A stretch of 6,869 nt of DNA from a bacterium (GTDB lineage Bacteria; Latescibacterota; UBA2968; GCA-2709665). The position numbers and the translations under genes were made by a program. Of the stretch, positions 1-4,125 are shown one piece after another; positions within the stretch are counted from its first letter, which is position 1; each line of letters opens with the position of its first letter. The notes under the pieces were generated by a model that saw only the letters and a program-made list of their open reading frames with translations, had not been told where the DNA came from and searched no databases. The DNA lies in NCBI GenBank assembly GCA_027619145.1, contig JAQCGA010000218.1, forward strand, positions 1 to 6,869, read 5' to 3'.

Positions 1-128
1 ATGTTGTTGTCGTAGGTGGTCTGGAGGGAGAGTTCTTTTAGAAGTTCCGCCTGCACCGGTTTTGGGAGCAGATGCAAGGAGAGAAGGCAGAGTCCCACCA
101 GGAGATATTTGCCGATGGAATGCGTCAT
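1..128 (-). CDS. Exported protein of unknown function, N-terminal part only
   Basis: The minus strand reads open from an ATG at 128-126 to the window edge, 42 codons, so only the N-terminus is present. It begins MTHSIGKYLLVGLCLLSL and continues to a Pro-Lys-Pro-Val-Gln-Ala stretch. This is a classic Sec signal peptide: a basic N-region with Lys7, a Leu-rich core at about residues 8-21, and an AxA-like cleavage site after Ala27 (VQA|E). The mature part starts ELLKELSLQTTYDNN; the Thr-Tyr-Asp-Asn-Asn pattern could be an outer-membrane beta strand, but too little is visible to assign a family. A GGAG Shine-Dalgarno match on the minus strand (135-138) lies 6 nt before the ATG and supports the start. 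It follows the repeat-protein gene on the same strand after a 131-nt gap, so co-transcription is possible. The function is not recognised. Confidence 0.6.
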   Translation of the reverse strand, partial: MTHSIGKYLLVGLCLLSLHLLPKPVQAELLKELSLQTTYDNN

Positions 129-165
129 GGTACGCTCCGGGTTTGCGGTGAAAGGCGGATGAGTG

Positions 166-210
166 ACCCGGCGAGAGAGAAAAATGGTTGCCTCTCCCCT
201 CTCGCCGGGT
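166..210. repeat. Perfect 12-bp inverted repeat between two minus-strand genes
   Basis: ACCCGGCGAGAG (166-177) pairs perfectly with CTCTCGCCGGGT (199-210) across a 21-nt loop. It sits between the stop of the repeat-protein gene (260) and the start of the next minus-strand gene (128). Neither strand has a clean T-run directly after the stem: the minus strand continues CACTCATCC and the plus strand gatgttttat. It is therefore not a textbook intrinsic terminator. A transcript-stabilising or partial-attenuation hairpin between co-transcribed genes is the simplest reading. Confidence 0.6.
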
Positions 211-259
211 GATGTTTTATGAGTTTACTTCCGCCCACGGGAGAATTTCCGGGGCGATG

Positions 260-937
260 TTACCGACGGCCGTGACGTCCACGCATTCTTCCGTGTGGGC
301 GCATCGGTTTGGTGGGTTGTTCAATGCCAAGGGCATCGAGTTCGGCCCCAATGGCAACGCGGATTTCATCGTGGGTGGCACCCTCTGCCCTGAGGGTGTT
401 GATTTTCTCGGTGAGAGAAGCCAGTTGTTCTTCGGTGAGCAGAGAACCCAGTCGCTCAATGCCTGGGATTGGGAGGTCGATTCCAAGGGCGTCGAGTTCG
501 GCATGGACGGCTGCGTGGATTTCATCAGAGGTAGCGCCTTCGGCCTTGAGGGCGTCGATTTTCTCGGTAAGCGTCGCCAATTGTTCCTCGGTGAGCAGGG
601 AGCTTACCCGTCCCAGGCCCGGGGTGGGAAGTTCAATGCCGAGGGCTTCGAGTTCGGCGTTGATGGCTGTATGGATTTCATCGCGTGTGGCACCCTCGGT
701 TTTGAGAGCATCCACTTTTTCTTTGAGGGCAGACAACTGCTCTGCGGTCAAGAGGCTTGCCAGGCGTCCAATCTCACCCCGGTTGTGTCTGCCAAAATGA
801 TGACGGAAGGTGGCATTGTCATCAATTCCGTCTCCATTTTCGTCTACAAAACCGCCGCCATTGGCCTGAACCGTTGTTCCGGTCCAGGAGACCAGTGCCA
901 GGGTTAGCGCCAGGGTCAAGGTTATCCATTTAGACAT
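260..937 (-). CDS. Exported protein with three tandem 52-residue helical repeats
   Basis: This 225-residue protein of unknown function has an N-terminal signal peptide (residues 1-25, hydrophobic core LTLALTLALV, probable cleavage VQA|N). An acidic loop FVDENGDGIDD follows (residues 30-40), resembling calcium-binding DxNxDG loops. Residues 56-107, 108-159 and 160-211 are three tandem 52-residue units. Each follows the plan (I/L)-x-R-(L/V)-x-SLLT-x-EQL, then a charged helix, then EGAT-x-DEI, then AELxALGI and a Pro-rich link. The tail is Arg/His/Gly-rich (MRPHGRMRGRHGRR), and a His/Arg patch also lies at 45-53. The 'LTxEQ' opening recalls Spy/CpxP-like periplasmic helical proteins, but that is only a resemblance. 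The start is supported by AGGAGG on the minus strand (945-950), 7 nt before the ATG. It is likely periplasmic or secreted. Most plus-strand reading frames over it are its antisense shadows. Confidence 0.88.
   Translation of the reverse strand: MSKWITLTLALTLALVSWTGTTVQANGGGFVDENGDGIDDNATFRHHFGRHNRGEIGRLASLLTAEQLSALKEKVDALKTEGATRDEIHTAINAELEALGIELPTPGLGRVSSLLTEEQLATLTEKIDALKAEGATSDEIHAAVHAELDALGIDLPIPGIERLGSLLTEEQLASLTEKINTLRAEGATHDEIRVAIGAELDALGIEQPTKPMRPHGRMRGRHGRR
305..772 (-). repeat. Three tandem 156-bp coding repeats
   Basis: Three in-frame units (617-772, 461-616 and 305-460) encode the three 52-residue protein repeats. They have the same length with no insertions at protein level. The units have diverged in sequence, so this is an old duplication under protein-level constraint and not a recent slippage array. 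Confidence 0.85.
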
Positions 938-997
938 TTTGCTTCCTCCTTTGTGTTGTTTTGCTTCTGAATCGTTGAACTGCGTGCTGACGGAGTC

Positions 998-1021
998 CCT
1001 TCGAAGCGTCTGTCTCGAAGG
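998..1021. promoter_or_regulatory. Hairpin in the leader of the repeat-protein gene
   Basis: CCTTCGA (998-1004) pairs perfectly with TCGAAGG (1015-1021) around a 10-nt loop. It lies about 60 nt upstream of the repeat-protein start, inside the probable 5' untranslated region of the minus-strand transcript. Possible Bacteroidota-type -7 element: the minus strand over 1065-1072 reads TACCTTTG, matching TAnnTTTG exactly, but no clear -33 TTG accompanies it. Both parts are tentative. Confidence 0.3.
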
Positions 1022-1133
1022 TTTCTGCTTACCTCCCTTCTTCCCCCCTTTGCTCTTCCCGGCGCAAAGGTAATCCAGTCCATGTTGCCGTCCGAAAAAC
1101 GAACTTTATAGATGGCCAGAACAACTTTCTTTC

Positions 1134-1166
1134 TTGACTTCCTGCGTGGAAATCGTTATTCATTTG
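1134..1166 (+). promoter_or_regulatory. Possible plus-strand promoter for the hairpin-terminator RNA
   Basis: A TTG at 1134-1136 (within TTGAC) is followed after 22 nt by TTCATTTG (1159-1166). That is one base away from the Bacteroidota -7 consensus TAnnTTTG, and the spacing is within the range described for this promoter type. A start about 7 nt downstream would place the first transcribed base at about 1173, immediately before the first stem of the RNA at 1174. The fit of position and structure is the main support. Confidence 0.3.
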
Positions 1167-1173
1167 CGCATAT

Positions 1174-1259
1174 GGATGTTTGAACGATGCCAATTGTTCA
1201 AACCATCCGTCCGGGCCGTTAGCCTGTCCTCGCCAAAGTAGGGCTAACGGTCTTTTTTT
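1174..1259 (+). ncRNA. Candidate small RNA: stable hairpin followed by intrinsic terminator
   Basis: Two adjacent plus-strand stem-loops lie in an intergenic gap with no plus-strand gene upstream. Stem 1 pairs GGATGTTTGAAC (1174-1185) with 1196-1208, giving 12 base pairs with a single bulged C (1203) and a 10-nt loop. After 7 nt comes stem 2, CCGTTAGCC (1216-1224) with GGCTAACGG (1242-1250), followed by a T-run at 1251-1259 interrupted by one C. A terminator with no gene to terminate, preceded by a strong hairpin and a plausible promoter, is the typical layout of a small RNA of about 86 nt. The alternative is that stem 1 belongs to the opposite strand's leader. Expression is inferred, not seen. 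Confidence 0.45.
1216..1259 (+). terminator. Intrinsic terminator, plus strand, CCGTTAGCC element copy 1
   Basis: A 9-bp perfect GC-rich stem (1216-1224 with 1242-1250) can extend by a U-G pair (1225/1241). It is followed directly by TCTTTTTTT. The stem and part of the loop (CGCCAA and its neighbours) recur on the minus strand at 3470-3521, so this is a member of a repeated terminator family. Confidence 0.8.
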
Positions 1260-1324
1260 GTACAGATGAGGTTTGCATGTGTGTGTTCTGTGGGTTTAGA
1301 TGGTCTAAGCTCTCATAGCGTTCC

Positions 1325-1354
1325 AAAAAAAATGGACGCCCTATCAGAGCGTCC
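1325..1354 (-). terminator. Intrinsic terminator of the response-regulator gene
   Basis: On the minus strand GGACGCTC pairs with GGGCGTCC through 8 pairs (one G-U) around a 5-nt loop (stem 1334-1354). It is followed by A and then eight Ts (complement of 1325-1332). It begins 25 nt after the regulator stop codon, the expected position for its transcript end. Confidence 0.85.
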
Positions 1355-1379
1355 GTGTTTTACTTCTATGATGAGGAGA

Positions 1380-2789
1380 TTACGATATACCGTAGTGCTT
1401 CATTTTGCGTTGTAGGGTACGCAGGCCAATCTTTAATAATTTGGCGGTTCGGGTCCGGTTTCCTCCGGTGTGGTTCAATGTGTGGCGGATTACATCTTTT
1501 TCGATGTCTTCGAGAGACGTGCCTACAGAAACAGAAAACAGATCTGAGGCGTTGCTGTTGGCAATGATTTTTGCAGGCAGGTCAGCGGCTTGAATGCTGG
1601 GGTTGCTGCTTGTAATGGCAAGAGATTCAATGGTGTTTTTCAGTTCGCGAACGTTGCCTGGCCAGGAATAGGTCAGGAGCGCGGCCAGGGCATCTGGGGC
1701 TATTGTTTTGGGTTCCCGGTCGTTTTCTATGGCGAAGTGGTCTAGAAAGAGACTGACCAGTTGTGGAATATCTTCCTGCCGTTCCCGCAGAGGAGGCAGC
1801 GCAATTGTGAATACTTCAAGCCGGTAATAGAGATCTTCCCGAAACCGACGTTCCCGAACAGCGGCTTCCAGGTCTATGTTGGTTGCTGCCAGGAGACGTA
1901 CGTCTACAGAGAAAGAGTTGGTGCTGCCCACGCGCAGGATTTGCTGGTCTTCGAGGGCTCGCAGGAGTTTGGCCTGTGCAGCGAGGGACAGGTCACCAAT
2001 TTCGTCTAAAAAAAGGGTGCCATGGTCTGCTGCCTCAAAAAAACCTGACCGCAACGAAGATGCGCCCGTAAAAGCTCCTCGCTCGTGCCCGAACAGGTGG
2101 CTTTCCACGAGTTCGTCCGGGAGAGCTGAGCAATTGACCGGGATGAATGCCCCCTTATTTCGGGGGCTAAATGTATGTATGGCGCGTGCAACCAGTTCTT
2201 TTCCTGTGCCGCTTTCTCCGGTGATGAGAACTGTGGAGCGCAAGCGGGTGACCTGGCGAATTTGCTTAAAGACCGCTTGCATGCCGGGCGAGGCTCCGAG
2301 CAAACCGCCAAGAGTAGCCAGATTTTCGGTTTGTTGTGGGGCGGGCAACAGTTCGCGCAAATTCACCGCACGCTGAACGATAGATATAAGCCGTTCAGCA
2401 CGTGGTGGCTTTGTGATATAATTCAGGGCTCCGATCTTGATTGCCTCTACCGCATTTTCCACTGTACCGTACTCGGTTACAATAATGACAGGAATAGGCG
2501 GTGTCCGCGCACAGGCAAGTTGGGGCAGGCGCAAAGGGTCTGTACGGGGAATTAGCTCGGTAATGAGTATGTCAACTGACTCCCGATCCAGGATCTCTGC
2601 CGCCTGGTCTGGGCTGGAGGTCTTCAGCAGCCGGTAGCCCGGTTCTTGCAGCGCGTTGCTTATGGCTTGAAGCTGTTTGGGGTCGTCTTCTACTATCAGG
2701 ATCGTACGTTGAAAAATGTTGTCTTTTTGAGCCATAGGCCATTGTCCAGGTCTGTAAATGAGGCCGAAATCCTCCGGCTTCGTAAGCAT
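1380..2789 (-). CDS. NtrC-family sigma54-dependent response regulator with Asp-to-Glu receiver
   Basis: This bacterial enhancer-binding regulator activates sigma54 promoters by ATP hydrolysis. Order: receiver domain (about 29-145), AAA+ domain (about 163-390), Fis-type helix-turn-helix (about 430-467). Visible motifs: Walker A GESGTGKE (191-198), GAFTGA loop for sigma54 contact (238-243), Walker B GTLFLDEIGD (257-266), ATN (302-304) and WPGNVREL (376-383). In the receiver the acidic pair (Glu34, Asp35), Thr105 and Lys127 are present, but the phosphoacceptor at the end of beta-3 is Glu78 (VDILITEL) where Asp is expected (codon 2556-2558). That may give kinase-independent activity. No histidine kinase is in the window. 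The start at 2789 is the longest option and has no Shine-Dalgarno site. Met19 (ATG at 2735-2733) places the receiver at a more usual distance and is about equally likely. A terminator follows at 1325-1354. Confidence 0.95.
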   Translation of the reverse strand: MLTKPEDFGLIYRPGQWPMAQKDNIFQRTILIVEDDPKQLQAISNALQEPGYRLLKTSSPDQAAEILDRESVDILITELIPRTDPLRLPQLACARTPPIPVIIVTEYGTVENAVEAIKIGALNYITKPPRAERLISIVQRAVNLRELLPAPQQTENLATLGGLLGASPGMQAVFKQIRQVTRLRSTVLITGESGTGKELVARAIHTFSPRNKGAFIPVNCSALPDELVESHLFGHERGAFTGASSLRSGFFEAADHGTLFLDEIGDLSLAAQAKLLRALEDQQILRVGSTNSFSVDVRLLAATNIDLEAAVRERRFREDLYYRLEVFTIALPPLRERQEDIPQLVSLFLDHFAIENDREPKTIAPDALAALLTYSWPGNVRELKNTIESLAITSSNPSIQAADLPAKIIANSNASDLFSVSVGTSLEDIEKDVIRHTLNHTGGNRTRTAKLLKIGLRTLQRKMKHYGIS

Positions 2790-2923
2790 TAAGGAAGAGC
2801 ATTTCGATTCTTAAAAAAAGATCGGAGGAGGCGATAGTAACTTGAACGGTGCCAGTTTACCTGGTCTGTTCCTGGCGTGCGTTTGCGAGGTTGGAGACGA
2901 GGTATTGAGAAGGATGGGTACAA

Positions 2924-2981
2924 GTAAACAGTTGCTATATATATTAGATTTCAGGTAAGCAGTTGCTATATATAGATTCAG
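2924..2981. repeat. Imperfect tandem direct repeat (31 and 27 bp) upstream of the regulator
   Basis: Copy 1 (2924-2954) and copy 2 (2955-2981) share GTAA, one variable base, CAGTTGCTATATATA and a closing AGATT(T)CAG. They differ mainly by a shorter TA-run and one missing T in copy 2. Each unit contains a self-complementary TATATATA core. The position, 135-190 nt upstream of the regulator start, suits an operator or upstream activating site, but slippage duplication of AT-rich DNA is an equally simple reading. Confidence 0.65.
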
Positions 2982-3025
2982 GTAATGAGGTTTAGGTTCC
3001 AATTTTTTTTACGTATTTTCTTTTT

Positions 3026-3051
3026 ATTAATGGGAACGATTAATGGGAACG
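3026..3051. repeat. Perfect 13-bp tandem duplication
   Basis: ATTAATGGGAACG occurs twice head-to-tail (3026-3038 and 3039-3051) without mismatch, and the following ATT begins a third unit. It is probably a slippage duplication; no function is evident. Confidence 0.8.
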
Positions 3052-3121
3052 ATTTTTAGTTCAATGAGTCTAACTAGAGGCATAAGGAGTTTGAATTTAC
3101 TGTGAAGGTGGATCTGTGCAC

Positions 3122-3159
3122 AAAAAAGACCACGCAGGGTAAGGACAACCTGGCGCGGT
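3122..3159 (-). terminator. Intrinsic terminator, minus strand
   Basis: On the minus strand ACCGCGCCAGG pairs with CCTGCGTGGT through 10 pairs (one G-U, one bulged C; stem 3129-3159). It is followed by C and six Ts (complement of 3122-3127). On the plus strand the G-U pair would be an A-C mismatch and the following T-run is interrupted, so the minus strand is favoured. It lies about 90 nt beyond the stop of the small minus-strand ORF at 3248-3403. Confidence 0.55.
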
Positions 3160-3247
3160 TTCAATTTTCTGTCGCGTCATATTGGCGCGGTTTTTATCGG
3201 GTTTTTGTTTGCTGGAGTATAGGATTCCCTATTTATCTTTCTGTTAT

Positions 3248-3403
3248 TTAAAGTGATAAACTTTCATTTTCTGCTTTTCTCCATTCTGGTATGTCATTTG
3301 CATTAATTGTTGATTTAGATTTTAAGAACAAAGGCAGAAGTGATCCCTTGATATTTTCTAGGGTCACCCTTGCATTATTAGTAAATACTAACTTGACATT
3401 CAC
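3248..3403 (-). CDS. Possible small protein or gene remnant, 51 residues
   Basis: The minus strand has an open frame from a GTG at 3403-3401 to TAA at 3250-3248. It encodes 51 residues, beginning VNVKLVFTNNARVTLENIKG and ending IPEWRKAENESLSL. The composition is protein-like: alternating hydrophobic residues suggesting two beta strands, then a charged C-terminus. I recognise no family. Support is positional: it is isolated between minus-strand terminators at 3470-3521 and 3122-3159. Weak points are the lack of an ATG, only a poor GAAG-type ribosome site, and an in-frame stop shortly upstream. A neighbouring frame upstream (LVLKYNEDNL, ending at a stop over the GTG) could be the front of a frameshifted ancestor, in which case this is a decayed fragment. 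It could also be chance. Confidence 0.25.
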   Translation of the reverse strand: MNVKLVFTNNARVTLENIKGSLLPLFLKSKSTINANDIPEWRKAENESLSL

Positions 3404-3422
3404 AGATTGTCTTCGTTATATT
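3393..3422 (+). promoter_or_regulatory. Sigma70-like promoter, TTGACA-18-TATATT
   Basis: TTGACA (3393-3398) is separated by 18 nt from TATATT (3417-3422). This is close to the enterobacterial sigma70 consensus, but Bacteroidota-type organisms usually use a different consensus, so the match may be fortuitous in AT-rich DNA. If used, the transcript would start near 3430 and enter the 3605-3861 structured elements and then the receptor gene. Confidence 0.25.
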
Positions 3423-3469
3423 TTAGCACGAGTCGCTGGCATCGTTGATCTAAGGTGTTTTTACTACAT

Positions 3470-3521
3470 AAAAAAAGAGCCGTTAGCCACCTAACCTTGG
3501 CGGGAATAGGGCTAACGGCTC
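3470..3521 (-). terminator. Intrinsic terminator, minus strand, CCGTTAGCC element copy 2
   Basis: GAGCCGTTAGCC (3477-3488) pairs perfectly over 12 bp with GGCTAACGGCTC (3510-3521). On the minus strand seven Ts follow immediately (complement of 3470-3476); the plus strand has no T-run. Read on the minus strand it matches the plus-strand element at 1216-1259 in stem, in part of the loop (CGCCAA with flanking bases) and in the TCTTTTTTT tail. It would end a minus-strand transcript coming from the 3528-3861 region. Confidence 0.8.
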
Positions 3522-3527
3522 CAACAA

Positions 3528-3562
3528 GATTGCACGAGAGAATTTGATTATCCCGTACAATC
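3528..3562 (-). ncRNA. Stable hairpin just before terminator copy 2, possible small RNA
   Basis: On the minus strand GATTGTACGGGA (3562-3551) pairs with TCTCGTGCAATC (3539-3528): 12 pairs including two G-U, with an 11-nt loop. After only 6 nt the terminator stem begins. This repeats the layout of the plus-strand unit at 1174-1259 (12-pair hairpin, short spacer, CCGTTAGCC terminator), though the first-hairpin sequences differ. It could be the body of a small RNA or the end of a longer minus-strand RNA through the tandem elements. I saw no clear promoter. Confidence 0.35.
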
Positions 3563-3604
3563 AACAACAATGTAAAAAGAATTTTTTCACTTCGGATGTT
3601 AGTA

Positions 3605-3723
3605 TGGAAAAAGCCGTGCGTAATCTGCCTCTGTCTTTCCTTCGAGCGAAGGCCTCCTTAGCAAGGTAAGAACAAGCGGCTTTAGGGGTCGTGTGGGAGG
3701 ACTACCCGGCCCTCCCACACGGC
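3605..3723 (+). ncRNA. Structured RNA element, copy A
   Basis: Predicted folding: P1 AAAGCCG (3610-3616) with CGGCTTT (3677-3683), closing an internal region. P2 is CCTTC-GAGC-GAAGG (3639-3652). P3 is CCTT-AGC-AAGG (3656-3666), exposing an anti-Shine-Dalgarno-like CCTCCTTA. P4 is a long hairpin from 3688 to 3723, with 10 uninterrupted pairs in GTGTGGGAGG/CCTCCCACAC plus three more outside, and the loop ACTACCCGGC. The plus strand is drawn because its outer U-G pair (3689/3722) becomes an A-C mismatch on the minus strand. Against this, only the minus strand has a T-run (five Ts) after P1. I match it to no RNA family I know. It lies about 400 nt upstream of the receptor gene. Confidence 0.5.
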
Positions 3724-3742
3724 ATAAACATAAAACGAATAC

Positions 3743-3861
3743 TTGAAAAAGCCGAATGTTACATGCCTATGCATTTCCTTCAAAAGAAGGCCTCCTTAGC
3801 AAGGCGAAAACAAGCGGCTTAAGAGGTCGAGTGGGAGGACTACCCGGCCCTCCCACTCGAC
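3743..3861 (+). ncRNA. Structured RNA element, copy B
   Basis: This copy has the same fold as copy A, 138 nt later: P1 AAGCCG (3749-3754) with CGGCTT (3815-3820), P2 CCTTC-AAAA-GAAGG (3777-3790) with a changed tetraloop, and P3 at 3794-3804. P4 spans 3826-3861 with the identical loop ACTACCCGGC. In P4 the pair T3692-A3719 of copy A is A3830-T3857 here, a compensatory change, and the U-G pair becomes T3827-A3860. This covariation within one genome is direct evidence that the base pairing, and not only the sequence, is maintained. It ends 264 nt before the receptor start codon. Confidence 0.5.
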
Positions 3862-4125
3862 CTACACATAAAATAAAGTATTAATCGTTATCGAGCTTGT
3901 CAAGAGAAAAGATAATATTTACGGGATGTTTGCAGGCAAGAAACCAGCAAGTTATTACAAGGAGGTGGTGCCTGGCGGTTGAGTGTGATAGATTTGGTTG
4001 CGGGGCAAGGGAGCCGGGGTGATTTGTGATTAAGATATTGTTTTTTTAGATGTTTATATATCTGGAAGCTTGGCCAGGTTGGGCGTGGGCGGGGCTTCCC
4101 AGGCGCCTTTTCAGGGAGATCATGA
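3862..4125 (+). other. Leader region of the receptor gene; no gene seen
   Basis: This stretch between the tandem structured elements and the receptor start contains no convincing reading frame. It has a strong but orphan AAGGAGGTG at 3959-3967 that serves no sensible start codon, and the hairpin at 4082-4111. I found no reliable promoter match, so the receptor transcript may start further upstream and include the tandem elements. Confidence 0.4.
4082..4111 (+). promoter_or_regulatory. Hairpin with short T-run just before the receptor ribosome site
   Basis: GGCGTGGG (4082-4089) can pair with CCCA(GG)CGCC (4098-4107), eight pairs with a two-base bulge, followed by TTTT (4108-4111). The receptor Shine-Dalgarno site AGGGAG starts 2 nt later at 4113. 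It could be a weak terminator/attenuator or a translation-affecting hairpin, but four Ts is short and the surrounding G-rich run permits other pairings. Confidence 0.25.

Larger units (their letters stand above)
2790..3121. other. Upstream region of the regulator; AT-rich, no gene seen
   Basis: No convincing reading frame is seen on either strand. The stretch contains the two tandem duplications listed separately (2924-2981 and 3026-3051) and presumably the regulator promoter. I could not identify a confident -7/-33 pair or a sigma54 promoter. Confidence 0.5.
3605..3861. repeat. Tandem pair of 119-nt structured elements, 138-nt period
   Basis: Positions 3605-3723 and 3743-3861 align without any gap at a constant offset of 138. 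My hand alignment gives about 82% identity (21 differences in 119). Differences cluster in predicted loops and linkers, while stems are kept. The DNA between and after the copies also shares an ACATAAAA motif, so the duplicated unit probably includes it. No open reading frame is conserved between the copies. Confidence 0.85.

Noticed and set aside
188..907. Long plus-strand open frames (188-907 and 309-800)
   Set aside because: They lie antisense to the repeat-protein gene, mirror its repeats, and lack domain-like composition. The minus-strand frame has the signal peptide and a perfect ribosome site.
1067..1133. Minus-strand frame ahead of the repeat-protein gene (MDWITFAPG...)
   Set aside because: It would overlap the repeat-protein start, is Arg/Lys-rich, has no ribosome site, and spans the leader hairpin; it is more likely untranslated leader.
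1876..2555. Plus-strand frames across the regulator
   Set aside because: They are antisense to a gene whose AAA+ motifs are intact in the other strand.
2811..3002. 63-codon minus-strand frame
   Set aside because: It runs through the AT-rich tandem duplication and shows no protein-like pattern or ribosome site.
2735..3200. Sigma54 promoter near the enhancer-binding regulator
   Set aside because: I found no TGGCAC-N5-TTGC match with correct spacing on either strand in this region.
3102..3251. 49-codon plus-strand frame from a GTG, with AAGGAG 12 nt upstream
   Set aside because: The spacing is too long, the start is not ATG, and the frame crosses the minus-strand terminator at 3122-3159; its composition is unremarkable.
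3291..3494. 67-codon plus-strand frame
   Set aside because: It ends inside the terminator stem at 3477-3521, has no ribosome site and has low-complexity composition; it overlaps the more plausible minus-strand frame.
3477..3521. Integron attC-like site, from GTTAGCC/GGCTAAC arms
   Set aside because: The arms do not fit the GTTRRRY/RYYYAAC consensus, and the T-run makes a terminator the better explanation.
3605..3861. CRISPR array or insertion-sequence ends
   Set aside because: There are only two units, they are much longer than CRISPR repeats, no unique spacers of fixed size occur, and no transposase or terminal inverted repeats are seen.
3926..3982. 18-codon frame near the orphan AAGGAGGTG (3959-3967)
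   Set aside because: The Shine-Dalgarno match lies inside the frame and not before its start, and the GTG codons after it stop within a few residues.
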